64,000 nucleotides of DNA from Flavobacterium sp. (GTDB lineage Bacteria; Bacteroidota; Bacteroidia; Flavobacteriales; Flavobacteriaceae), in assembly GCA_016787805.1 (NCBI GenBank), contig JAEUTY010000015.1, forward strand, positions 17,434 through 81,433, written 5' to 3'. Position 1 is the first letter of the stretch. Each line of letters starts with the position of its first letter. Under the pieces are notes generated by a model. It worked only from the letters and a program-made list of their open reading frames with translations, did not search any database and was not told the DNA's origin. A program made the position numbers and the translations under genes. Shown here one piece after another: positions 26,698 through 34,467 of this stretch.

Positions 26698-27204
26698 ATG
26701 AAAATGATGAAACAATTTAAAACTTTATTGATAGCAACAATCGCTTTTTTTGGTGTTCAAACAGCTAATGCACAAGCAAAAGTGGCTCATGTTGACGTAA
26801 ATGAAATTATGACCAAAATGCCTGCTATATTAGACGCTCAAAAGCAATTGCAAAAATTAGGAGAAACCTATAGCGCAGAATACAACACTATGGTTCAAGA
26901 ATACCAAGCAAAAATTAAAAAATACGATTCAGAAGCTACCTCTCAAAGTGATGCAATCAATCAATCGCGTCAAACTGAAGTACAAGATATGGCTAAAAGA
27001 ATTAGCGAATACCAAGAAAATGCACAAAAAGAATTACAGAAAAAAGAAGGTGATTTAATGAAACCTATTCTTGAAAAAGTAAAAGCTTCGATTGCTAAAG
27101 TTGGAAAAGCTAAAGGATTTCAATACGTTTTAAATACTGCTGATTTACTCTTAACTGATGGTCCAGATTTAACAGCTGACGTAAAAAAAGATTTAGGATT
27201 CTAA
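26698..27204 (+). CDS. skp: OmpH/Skp-family periplasmic chaperone, standard length
   Basis: The 168-residue protein has a signal peptide (MKMMKQFKTLLIATIAFFGVQTANAQ) and a complete Skp fold: a small beta core (AKVAHVDVNEIMTKMPA and FQYVLNTADLLLTDGPDL) joined by two coiled-coil arms (about 50-125). It forms trimers that shield outer membrane proteins. It is the last gene of the porG-uppS-bamA-skp operon, 33 bases after its longer paralogue, and is followed by a strong terminator. Confidence 0.92.
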   Translation: MKMMKQFKTLLIATIAFFGVQTANAQAKVAHVDVNEIMTKMPAILDAQKQLQKLGETYSAEYNTMVQEYQAKIKKYDSEATSQSDAINQSRQTEVQDMAKRISEYQENAQKELQKKEGDLMKPILEKVKASIAKVGKAKGFQYVLNTADLLLTDGPDLTADVKKDLGF

Positions 27205-27227
27205 TCTAAATTTTCAAAAAAATACCA

Positions 27228-27261
27228 AAAACTACTCAATCAATTTGAGTAGTTTTTTTTT
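27228..27261 (+). terminator. Terminator of the porG-bamA-skp operon
   Basis: ACTACTCAA (27231-27239) and TTGAGTAGT (27245-27253) form a perfect 9-bp stem, extended by A/T pairs, followed by eight or more T. Confidence 0.93.
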
Positions 27262-27268
27262 ACATTTG
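27261..27268 (+). promoter_or_regulatory. Possible -7 promoter box of the murI operon
   Basis: TACATTTG fits TAnnTTTG and abuts the preceding terminator; the ATG of murI is 5 bases further on. The only TTG nearby is 13 bases upstream and inside the terminator stem, so the pair is not standard. Confidence 0.35.
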
Positions 27269-27273
27269 TTTCT

Positions 27274-28053
27274 ATGACAAACAATAATCCTATAGGCCTT
27301 TTTGATTCAGGAATTGGTGGAACTTCTATCTGGAAAGAAATTCATTTGCTTCTCCCAAATGAGGATTCTATTTATCTAGCCGACAGCAAAAATGCGCCTT
27401 ACGGACAAAAATCAAAAGAAGAAATTATTCATCTCAGTCAAAAAAATACTGAATACCTTCTCAACAAAAATTGCAAAATTATAGTGGTCGCTTGCAACAC
27501 AGCTACAACAAATGCCATCAAAGAATTGCGCACTAAATACGATATCCCTTTTATCGGAATAGAACCTGCAATAAAACCAGCAGCAACGCATTCGCAAACG
27601 CAAAAAATAGGAATTCTTGCCACTAAAGGAACACTAAACAGCGAATTATTTTATAAAAATGTAGAGAAATTTCAAGACATCGAAATCATCGAACAAATTG
27701 GTTATGGTTTGGTCGAACTGATCGAAAACGGCGAAATCAATTCGCCTGAAATGAAAAAACTACTTCGCTCCTATCTCGAACCAATGGTGGAACAAAATAT
27801 TGATTACTTGGTTTTAGGCTGTAGTCATTATCCTTACTTAATTCCGCTAATCAAAAAAATAATTCCTCAACATATTAAAATAATTGATTCTGGTGAAGCT
27901 GTTGCCCGACAAACCAAAAACATCTTAAACGAAAAAGTAGGTTTTCGAACTCAAAAAACCAAAAGCGAACAATTATTCTATACCAATTCAAATCCAATGG
28001 TACTTTCAAGTATATTAAACAATAAATACAACGTTTTGGTCGAAGATTTTTAA
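27274..28053 (+). CDS. murI: Glutamate racemase
   Basis: The 259-residue enzyme makes D-glutamate for peptidoglycan. The start GLFDSGIGGTS (8-18) is the substrate-binding motif, and the two catalytic cysteines are Cys74 in VVACNTATTNA and Cys183 in LVLGCSHYPYL. Length is standard. It heads a run of six closely packed genes on the forward strand (murI, PPTase, GGGP synthase, pnuC, DUF4301, arfB). Confidence 0.96.
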   Translation: MTNNNPIGLFDSGIGGTSIWKEIHLLLPNEDSIYLADSKNAPYGQKSKEEIIHLSQKNTEYLLNKNCKIIVVACNTATTNAIKELRTKYDIPFIGIEPAIKPAATHSQTQKIGILATKGTLNSELFYKNVEKFQDIEIIEQIGYGLVELIENGEINSPEMKKLLRSYLEPMVEQNIDYLVLGCSHYPYLIPLIKKIIPQHIKIIDSGEAVARQTKNILNEKVGFRTQKTKSEQLFYTNSNPMVLSSILNNKYNVLVEDF

Positions 28054-28079
28054 AACAATCCATTTACAAAAATCAACTT

Positions 28080-28712
28080 ATGCCATTTTATAAATCACTA
28101 GTCATTCAACGCAATATCACAGCGTATTTTTGGAAAATTGATGAAGATTTCGACACTCTTTTTCGCTCCGTTGCGCTTAAAGATGTTTCGTTGGCTCGAT
28201 TGGAACAAATGAAATCGGAAAGCCATCAAAAGGGATTTTTAGCCGTTCGAATGCTGTTGCAACATTTAGGCTACAACGACTATGATTTGTTTTATGATGA
28301 ATTTGGAAAGCCACATTTAAACGACAATAAGTGTATATCCATTTCTCACTCACATCAATTTTCTTGCATCGCAATTAGCGACCAAAATATTGGCATTGAC
28401 TTAGAAATTTTAAAAGAAAAAACACTCAAAATTGCCTCACGCTATATGGATGTAAAACATCTGGAAAACCTGTCAACCGACCAGCAATTAATTAAAGCTA
28501 CAATTGTTTGGGGAATCAAAGAATGTGTTTTTAAAATAAAAAATCAAATTGGCATTAGTTTTCTCGATCATATTTTTGAAGCACCTTTTGCAATTGAAGA
28601 TACAAAAGTTAACGTAGATTTGCATTTCAACAATCAAATCGAATTATTTACTGTCGATTTTGATTTTATAGAAAATTACATTTTTGTTTGCGCTTCACAA
28701 CCAACCGAATGA
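28080..28712 (+). CDS. 4'-phosphopantetheinyl transferase superfamily protein
   Basis: The 210-residue protein has the phosphopantetheinyl transferase fold: ISISHSHQFSCIAIS (about 90-104), the Mg-binding IGIDLEI (about 109-115) and WGIKECVFK (about 144-152; the WxxKE motif). Such enzymes load the phosphopantetheine arm from coenzyme A onto acyl or peptidyl carrier proteins. The size lies between AcpS and Sfp, as in the HetI/EntD-like group. Carrier partner not evident nearby. Its stop codon overlaps the start of the next gene (ATGA), so they are translationally coupled. Confidence 0.85.
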   Translation: MPFYKSLVIQRNITAYFWKIDEDFDTLFRSVALKDVSLARLEQMKSESHQKGFLAVRMLLQHLGYNDYDLFYDEFGKPHLNDNKCISISHSHQFSCIAISDQNIGIDLEILKEKTLKIASRYMDVKHLENLSTDQQLIKATIVWGIKECVFKIKNQIGISFLDHIFEAPFAIEDTKVNVDLHFNNQIELFTVDFDFIENYIFVCASQPTE

Positions 28713-29416
28713 AAAACATTTACAACTCCATCTTAACTTCAAAAAACCAAAAACTTTTGGCCATTTTGCTCGATCCTGAAAAATTAGCTTTGGATTCGTT
28801 AGCGTCATTAGTAGCAAAAATAAACACTTCGCCCGCAACGCATATCTTGGTTGGCGGAAGCTCTTTTGATGGTCATCATTTGGATGAAATAATTCAAACC
28901 ATCAAAAAAAACACTGATTTACCGATATTATTATTTCCAGGAAATCCGTCGCAAATTTCGGCTGAAGCAGACGGTATTTTGTTCCTAACTTTACTTTCAG
29001 GAAGAAACCCAGATTATTTAATCGAACACCAAGTCAATGCAGTGCCATTTCTAAAAAAAACCAATTTAGAAATCATTTCAACTGGTTATATTTTGATTGA
29101 AAGCGGAAACGAAACTTCGGTTCAAAAAGTCAGTCAAACACAACCACTCAAACGCGATAACGCCGAATACATTTTGCAAACGGCACAAGCTGGTGAGTTG
29201 ATTGGCAACAAACTTATTTATCTTGAAGCAGGAAGTGGCGCAAAATGGGCTGTTCCAACTGAAATAATTGAATTGGTGTCTCAAAACATTACCATTCCCA
29301 TAATTGTTGGTGGTGGAATTCGTTCAAAAGAAGCTATCGAAAACGCCTACAAAGCCGGAGCAACTATGGTCGTAATTGGAACTGCTTTTGAAAACGACAG
29401 TAATTTTTTCAACTAA
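28709..29416 (+). CDS. Geranylgeranylglyceryl/heptaprenylglyceryl phosphate synthase family protein
   Basis: The 235-residue TIM-barrel prenyltransferase links sn-glycerol-1-phosphate to a long isoprenyl diphosphate. Motifs: LLAILLDPEKL (about 18-28, Mg-binding Asp), HILVGGSSFDG (about 48-58), ILFPGNPSQIS (about 76-86), YLEAGSGA (about 172-179) and IIVGGGIRSKEAIENAYKAGATMVVIGT near the end, the phosphate-binding half. The start is the ATG at 28709, overlapping the PPTase stop; an upstream TTG at 28688 is less likely. Archaea use this enzyme for ether lipids; Bacteroidetes carry group II members that make a similar product whose cellular role is unclear. Confidence 0.9.
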   Translation: MKNIYNSILTSKNQKLLAILLDPEKLALDSLASLVAKINTSPATHILVGGSSFDGHHLDEIIQTIKKNTDLPILLFPGNPSQISAEADGILFLTLLSGRNPDYLIEHQVNAVPFLKKTNLEIISTGYILIESGNETSVQKVSQTQPLKRDNAEYILQTAQAGELIGNKLIYLEAGSGAKWAVPTEIIELVSQNITIPIIVGGGIRSKEAIENAYKAGATMVVIGTAFENDSNFFN

Positions 29417-29419
29417 ATC

Positions 29420-30034
29420 ATGATTGAATTCTTCTTTTCGCAATACAAAAACTATCCAACCTACGAAATTGCACTCGAATTAACGGCAATTTTCTTTGGT
29501 TTACTAAGCGTTTGGATGTCGAAAAAGAATAATATTTTAGTGTTTCCAACAGGTTTAATCAACACTTCCATTTATGTTTTTTTGTTGTGGAAATGGTCGC
29601 TTTTAGGCGATATGATGATCAATGCTTACTATTTCATCATGAGTATTTATGGTTGGTACATTTGGAGCAGAAAAAAAGGAAATCAAGCTGAATATCCAAT
29701 TGCAACTATCACTAATGAAGAGAAAAAAAGAGCACTACTACTTTTTATTGGTACAATTATTTTTGTCGTTTTAGTTTACCTGTTTTTTAATAAATTTACC
29801 AACTGGATGTCGTATCTAGACACGTTCATTACAGGCATTTTCTTTGTTGGAATGTGGCTCATGGCCAAACGAAAAATTGAAAATTGGATTTTTTGGATTA
29901 TTGGAAACATCATTTCCATACCTTTATACTTTGCCAAAGGATACACATTTACTAGTTTGCAATATTTAATATTTACTATAATTGCCTATTATGGTTATTT
30001 AGAATGGAAGAAAATTTTACACAACAAGATATAG
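29420..30034 (+). CDS. pnuC: PnuC-family vitamin transporter
   Basis: The 204-residue protein has about seven membrane helices and the PnuC pattern: GLLSVWMSKKNNILVFPTGLINTSIYVFL, then MINAYYFIMSIYGWYIW, and the C-terminal LQYLIFTIIAYYGYLEWKK. PnuC proteins admit nicotinamide riboside; close relatives (PnuT, PnuX) carry thiamine or riboflavin. The context is mixed: in Bacteroidetes PnuT genes sit near TPP-controlled receptors, and a TPP riboswitch with its receptor lies only 2 kb downstream, but this gene is upstream of the switch and not under it. I therefore call the family only. It overlaps DUF4301 by 31 bases. Confidence 0.88.
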   Translation: MIEFFFSQYKNYPTYEIALELTAIFFGLLSVWMSKKNNILVFPTGLINTSIYVFLLWKWSLLGDMMINAYYFIMSIYGWYIWSRKKGNQAEYPIATITNEEKKRALLLFIGTIIFVVLVYLFFNKFTNWMSYLDTFITGIFFVGMWLMAKRKIENWIFWIIGNIISIPLYFAKGYTFTSLQYLIFTIIAYYGYLEWKKILHNKI

Positions 30035-31533
30035 CATTCATTAATAAACGCGGAAATTCACTAGAAAAATTGGAACAACAACTTCAGTTTTTTAAGGACG
30101 GCATCAATAAAATGAATTTGGTAAAATCGGCTTCAAAAGGAGACGGAATTTGGGTTTTTGACGAAACTGAAAAGCAAGAATTTATAGCTTATTTTGATAA
30201 ACACAAAAACAAATATTCGATTGAAAAATTTGTTCCAGCTTCAGGAGCTGCTTCAAGAATGTTCAAGTTTTTGAGCGAATTTATTAATGATTTTGATCCC
30301 GAAAACGATTCGATTAACTCGTATATTAATCACAAAACTTCCAAAGATTTATCCGTGTTTTTGGTAGGATTACGAAATTTTCCTTTTTATAAAAATCTAA
30401 AAGAAAAAACCATCGAGTTGTATCCCAACTTCAACAATTTGGAGAAAGACCAACGCGATTATTTGTTGATTAAAACACTTTTGTCAAAAGACCATTTCAA
30501 CTTTGCCAACAAACCAAAAGGCATTCTTCCATTTCATAGAGTCAATAAAACCAACCTCTCTCCTATCGAAGAGCATATTTTTGAATCGGAATTTTACCGC
30601 AATCCGAACCAGAAAACTAAAATTCATTTTACTGTATCGAAAGAACACCAAAGCGAATTTGAAAAAATAACTGGACAACATGATGGTTTTGAAATTACTT
30701 TTTCATACCAACAAAGTGCAACAGACACTTTGGCTGTCAATCCAGACAATTCGCCTTTTCGATTGGAAAATGGCGAATTATTTTTCAGACCTGGCGGACA
30801 TGGTGCTTTAATTGAAAACTTAAATGCACTACAATCGGACATTGTTTTTATCAAAAATATTGACAACGTTTCACACAATCACCTCAACAATATTATACAA
30901 TATAAAAAGATGTTGGGCGGTGTTTTATTGCAAATACAGTTTCAGGTTTTTAAATTTTTAACCGTTTTAGAAAAGAAAGATTTTTCAACGGTTAGCCTAA
31001 AAGAAATTATCGATTTTGTTCAAAATAAATTGCAGATTACATTAAACGATGATTTTGAGCAATACCAATTGGAGTTTCAAATTCAGTCGCTTCAAAAAAA
31101 GTTGAACAAGCCTATTCGCGTGTGCGGGATGGTAAAAAATGAAGGTGAACCTGGTGGCGGTCCTTTTTGGGTAAAAGACGAAAACGGAAAAGTTTCTTTG
31201 CAAATTGTAGAAACTTCTCAAATTGATTTGACCAACGAAAAACAAGCCGCAATTGTAGCCAAAGCAACGCATTTTAATCCAGTTGATTTGGTGTGCAGCA
31301 TCAAAAATTACAAGAACGAAAAGTTCAATTTGATTGATTTTGTGGATGAAAATGCTGGGTTTATTGTTGAAAAAACCAAAAATGGAAAACCAATCAAAGC
31401 CTTTGAACTTCCTGGCTTGTGGAATGGCGCTATGGCCAAGTGGATTACTATTTTTGTAGAAGTCCCAATTTTTACATTCAACCCAGTTAAAACTGTTAAT
31501 GATTTATTGAAACCTACTCACCAACACGACTAA
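30004..31533 (+). CDS. DUF4301 family protein
   Basis: The 509-residue cytosolic protein matches DUF4301, a Bacteroidetes family: it opens with NFTQQDIAFINKRGNSLEKLEQQLQFF, has an FVPASGAASRMFK motif (about 76-88), LPFHRV (about 174-179) and FFRPGGHGALIENLN (about 259-273). The RMFK and RPGGHGAL segments recall nucleotidyltransferase/sugar-phosphate pyrophosphorylase loops, but no activity is established. Its start lies 31 bases inside pnuC in another frame; the family N terminus begins right at this ATG, so the overlap appears real. Confidence 0.85.
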   Translation: MEENFTQQDIAFINKRGNSLEKLEQQLQFFKDGINKMNLVKSASKGDGIWVFDETEKQEFIAYFDKHKNKYSIEKFVPASGAASRMFKFLSEFINDFDPENDSINSYINHKTSKDLSVFLVGLRNFPFYKNLKEKTIELYPNFNNLEKDQRDYLLIKTLLSKDHFNFANKPKGILPFHRVNKTNLSPIEEHIFESEFYRNPNQKTKIHFTVSKEHQSEFEKITGQHDGFEITFSYQQSATDTLAVNPDNSPFRLENGELFFRPGGHGALIENLNALQSDIVFIKNIDNVSHNHLNNIIQYKKMLGGVLLQIQFQVFKFLTVLEKKDFSTVSLKEIIDFVQNKLQITLNDDFEQYQLEFQIQSLQKKLNKPIRVCGMVKNEGEPGGGPFWVKDENGKVSLQIVETSQIDLTNEKQAAIVAKATHFNPVDLVCSIKNYKNEKFNLIDFVDENAGFIVEKTKNGKPIKAFELPGLWNGAMAKWITIFVEVPIFTFNPVKTVNDLLKPTHQHD

Positions 31534-31934
31534 TGGACCAAAACATTCTACTATCTGAACTCAGTTATAAAGCCATACGAAGCAGTGGTGCTGGCGGACA
31601 AAATGTGAACAAAGTAGCATCCAAAGTCGTTTTGACTTTTGATTTAAAAAATTCTCTAGCCTTAACAGATGAGGAAAAAGAGTTGGCAACAAGAAAGTTA
31701 AAATCGAAATTGACAGTTGAAGGCATCTTGATTTTGAATTGCGATGAAGACCGAAGTCAACTCAAAAACAAAGCAATAGTAACCAAACGATTCCTCGAAA
31801 TTATTCAAAAAGCATTGGTTGTACCTAAGGAACGAAAAGCCACCAAAGTACCTAAATCAGTGGTTGAAAAACGACTCAAAGACAAATCATCAGCAGCAGA
31901 AATAAAGCAAAACCGCAAAAAACCCAACATCTAA
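31533..31934 (+). CDS. arfB: Peptidyl-tRNA hydrolase ArfB (ribosome rescue)
   Basis: The 133-residue protein contains the class I release factor core with GGQ at 21-23 (SSGAGGQNVNKVASKV) and a basic C-terminal tail rich in Lys and Arg (KERKATKVPKSVVEKRLKDKS...). The GGQ residue set hydrolyses the peptidyl-tRNA bond and the tail enters the empty mRNA channel, so it frees ribosomes stalled without a stop codon. Its ATG overlaps the stop of DUF4301 by one base. It ends the murI operon; no terminator hairpin is visible after it. Confidence 0.95.
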   Translation: MDQNILLSELSYKAIRSSGAGGQNVNKVASKVVLTFDLKNSLALTDEEKELATRKLKSKLTVEGILILNCDEDRSQLKNKAIVTKRFLEIIQKALVVPKERKATKVPKSVVEKRLKDKSSAAEIKQNRKKPNI

Positions 31935-31937
31935 AAT

Positions 31938-32027
31938 TCAATGGCAATGGCAAAAATCAATGTCAATGCCCGAATGTAATTTTTTATTGTTTTTGAATTT
32001 TGATATTGTTTTTGAATTTGATATTTG
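31938..32027. repeat. Short-word repeat tracts upstream of the TPP riboswitch
   Basis: Imperfect copies of CAATGGCAATG/CAATGTCAATG stand at 31938-31968 and of TTGTTTTTGAATTTTGATA at 31987-32027. The second tract supplies the likely -33 TTG of the riboswitch promoter. Confidence 0.65.
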
Positions 32028-32056
32028 CAATTTTAATTGATATTGATTTATCTTTG
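32025..32056 (+). promoter_or_regulatory. Promoter of the TPP riboswitch and TonB receptor
   Basis: TTG at 32025-32027 and TATCTTTG at 32049-32056 are 21 bases apart, a full match to the Bacteroidetes promoter layout. The predicted start, about seven bases after the -7 box, falls right at the 5' edge of the riboswitch aptamer. Confidence 0.75.
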
Positions 32057-32061
32057 TACTG

Positions 32062-32138
32062 TCTCACGGGGTGCTCTAAATAACGAGCTGAGATTATACC
32101 CATTGAACCTGAGCAGGTAATGCTGCTAAGGAAAGAGC
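32062..32138 (+). promoter_or_regulatory. TPP (thiamine pyrophosphate) riboswitch
   Basis: The RNA carries the conserved blocks of the THI element in order: ACGGGGTGCT (32066-32075), GAGCTGAGATTATACCC (from 32085), TTGAACCTGAGCAGGTAATGC and GCTAAGGAAAGAGC (to 32138). The CTGAGA...ACCC pocket holds the pyrimidine of TPP and the GAACCTG...GGTAATGC part holds the pyrophosphate. It lies between a full promoter and a TonB receptor gene, so binding of TPP should lower receptor production. A perfect hairpin directly after it may be the expression platform. Confidence 0.97.
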
Positions 32139-32172
32139 GATCAAAATACAAGGTGCACGTTGCGTTTTGATC
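32139..32172 (+). promoter_or_regulatory. Hairpin directly after the TPP aptamer
   Basis: GATCAAAA (32139-32146) and TTTTGATC (32165-32172) pair perfectly around an 18-base loop containing GTGCAC. There is no T run after it, so it is not a classical terminator. Part of its left arm overlaps the end of the aptamer closing helix, which would suit a switch. Confidence 0.5.
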
Positions 32173-32217
32173 CAAAATAACCAATTGATTTACTAACCAG
32201 AATAATTTACCCCTGTT

Positions 32218-32238
32218 ATTCGTAATTATTTTACGAAT
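32218..32238 (+). promoter_or_regulatory. Hairpin containing the receptor start codon
   Basis: ATTCGTAA (32218-32225) and TTACGAAT (32231-32238) form a perfect 8-bp stem with a five-base loop. The right arm includes the first two bases of the ATG at 32237. It could hide the start codon and so be the translational output of the TPP switch. Confidence 0.45.
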
Positions 32239-34435
32239 GAACGATTTATTCAAAGTACAAAGCACAAAGTACAAAAAGCAACGTTTTCTAAAACTTTTTT
32301 TAGGAACAATCATGTTTGTTGGATTTAACCATTCAACGCAAGCACAAGAAACTAGTAAAGATACTACCCAACTTGATGAAGTAGTAGTTAGTTCGATTCG
32401 AGCGAAGAAAAAAACACCCATTACTTTTTCCAATCTTTCAAAAGAAGAATTGGCTACCCGAAATTTAGGTCAAGACATTCCTATTTTGATGAACTATTTG
32501 CCTTCGGTTGTTACTACTTCCGATGCTGGAAATGGTTTTGGCTATACCGGAATTCGCGTTCGCGGAAGCGATGCTACACGTGTCAACGTAACCATCAATG
32601 GAATTCCATATAACGATTCTGAAAGTCACGGTACTTTTTGGGTGAACATGCCCGATTTTGCTTCGTCGGTGGAAAACTTACAATTGCAACGCGGTGTAGG
32701 AACCTCAACCAATGGCGCTGGAGCATTTGGAGCAAGTTTGAATATGTTGACCGATAATTATTCGAAAATAGCCAATGGTGAAATTTCCAATTCGTTTGGT
32801 AGTTATAATTCCAGAAAACATACGGTAAAATTCAGTTCGGGTTTGTTGAATAATAACTTTGAATTGACCGGAAGATTATCAAAAATAGCTTCTGATGGAT
32901 ATATTGACCGAGCTTTTTCAGATTTAAAATCATACTTCTTGCAAGGCACTTTTACCAACACCAAACGCACCACTTTGATCAAAGCTTTGGTATTTGGTGG
33001 TACCGAAAAAACCTACCAATCTTGGAACGGAATTGACCAATTTACATTAGAAAACGATCGAACTTTCAATCCATCCGGCATGTTTACCGACGAATTAGGA
33101 AACGTACGTTTTTACGACAATGAAACCGACAACTACCAACAAGATCATTACCAATTGATTTGGAATCAAACTATTTGCAAAAACTGGAAGTCAAATGTTG
33201 CGTTTCATTATACCAAAGGAAAAGGATATTATGAAAATTACAAGGAAGACGAAGCTTTTGAAGATTATAATTTAATTCCAGTGGCTGGCCAAACTACAAC
33301 TGATTTGGTAAGGCAAAAATGGTTGGATAATGATTTTTTTGGCGCCACATTTTCACTGAACTACAAAAACGAAAACCTTGACATTGTTTACGGTGGTGGA
33401 TGGAACAAATACCTTGGTGATCATTTCGGAAAAGTAATTTGGGCTCGCTATGCTTCAACAAGTGAACTTGGCGATCATTACTACGACCATTTTGGCCGAA
33501 AAGAGGATGTACATACTTTTTTGAAAACATCTTATTCTGTGGTAAAAAATCTTTTATTGTATTTCGATTTTCAAGTGCGATCTGTCAATTATTCAGCCAA
33601 CGGCGATACAGGATTAGTTGACGATAGCTTTGCTTTTTTTAATCCAAAAGCAGGAATGACCTTTACGCTGAATTCGAATTCGAATCTTTATTTTTCTTAC
33701 GCTAGAGCAAACCGCGAACCCAATCGAACCGATTATGAAAACGGAAATCCAAAGTCAGAACAATTGGATGATTTTGAGTTAGGCTGGCGCTATGAGAAAG
33801 CCAAAACCAAATTGAACGTGAATGGTTATTTTATGCTTTACCAAAACCAGCTTATTTTAACAGGAGCTTTAGACGATGTAGGAAATCCTATTCGGGAAAA
33901 TAGCGGAAAAAGTTACCGTTTGGGTGTTGAAATCGATGCTTTAATTCAACCCTTGAAAACTATTTTTCTTCAGCCTAATTTATCTTTAAGTCAAAATAAG
34001 AATTCCAATTTTTACTTTACAAGAGATGGTGTGCTACAAAATCTAGGCGACACCAACATTGCTTTTTCACCGAATTTGATTTTCAACAATCGGTTAACAA
34101 TTGTTCCTTTTAAACATTTTCAAGCGAGTTTGTTTTCGAAATTTGTAGGTGAACAATACATGGGCAATATAGATTCTGACGTTTCAAAATTAGAGGCTTA
34201 TTCATCAACCGACTTTAATGTTTCGTATGAAATTCAACCTAAAAAAGTGTTTCAATCTGTAGTTATTTCGTTATTAGCGAATAACATTTTCAATCAAAAA
34301 TACGTTTCCAACGGCTATTTTTACACGTTTGATGATGACTATTCCAACCCAGGAACCACAACTACAATTGAAGGTGCTGGCTATTATCCGCAAGCTGGAT
34401 TTAATTTTTTGGCAGGATTGACTTTGAAATTATAA
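32237..34435 (+). CDS. TPP-regulated TonB-dependent receptor, probable thiamine (or precursor) uptake
   Basis: The 732-residue receptor has a signal region (to about NHSTQAQE), a TonB box-like TTQLDEVVVSSIRAKK, a plug (NLSKEELATRNLGQDIPILMNYLPSV, IRVRGSDATRVNVTINGIPYND) and a barrel ending in FNFLAGLTLKL. The TPP switch upstream indicates a thiamine-type substrate, as known for the OMR1 receptors of Bacteroidetes; the ligand itself is inference. The N terminus is unusual: its 5' coding bases 32251-32276 are a CAAAGTACAAAGCAC short-word repeat encoding FKVQSTKYKK, so the first 15 residues may have arisen from repeat DNA. No internal ATG gives a better signal peptide. Confidence 0.92.
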   Translation: MNDLFKVQSTKYKKQRFLKLFLGTIMFVGFNHSTQAQETSKDTTQLDEVVVSSIRAKKKTPITFSNLSKEELATRNLGQDIPILMNYLPSVVTTSDAGNGFGYTGIRVRGSDATRVNVTINGIPYNDSESHGTFWVNMPDFASSVENLQLQRGVGTSTNGAGAFGASLNMLTDNYSKIANGEISNSFGSYNSRKHTVKFSSGLLNNNFELTGRLSKIASDGYIDRAFSDLKSYFLQGTFTNTKRTTLIKALVFGGTEKTYQSWNGIDQFTLENDRTFNPSGMFTDELGNVRFYDNETDNYQQDHYQLIWNQTICKNWKSNVAFHYTKGKGYYENYKEDEAFEDYNLIPVAGQTTTDLVRQKWLDNDFFGATFSLNYKNENLDIVYGGGWNKYLGDHFGKVIWARYASTSELGDHYYDHFGRKEDVHTFLKTSYSVVKNLLLYFDFQVRSVNYSANGDTGLVDDSFAFFNPKAGMTFTLNSNSNLYFSYARANREPNRTDYENGNPKSEQLDDFELGWRYEKAKTKLNVNGYFMLYQNQLILTGALDDVGNPIRENSGKSYRLGVEIDALIQPLKTIFLQPNLSLSQNKNSNFYFTRDGVLQNLGDTNIAFSPNLIFNNRLTIVPFKHFQASLFSKFVGEQYMGNIDSDVSKLEAYSSTDFNVSYEIQPKKVFQSVVISLLANNIFNQKYVSNGYFYTFDDDYSNPGTTTTIEGAGYYPQAGFNFLAGLTLKL

Positions 34436-34439
34436 AACG

Positions 34440-34467
34440 AAAAAGCCTGAAAATTCAGGCTTTTTTT
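34440..34467. terminator. Bidirectional terminator between the TonB receptor and the Rieske-like lipoprotein
   Basis: AGCCTGAA (34444-34451) and TTCAGGCT (34454-34461) form a perfect stem with a two-base gap, flanked by A and T runs. Confidence 0.88.
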
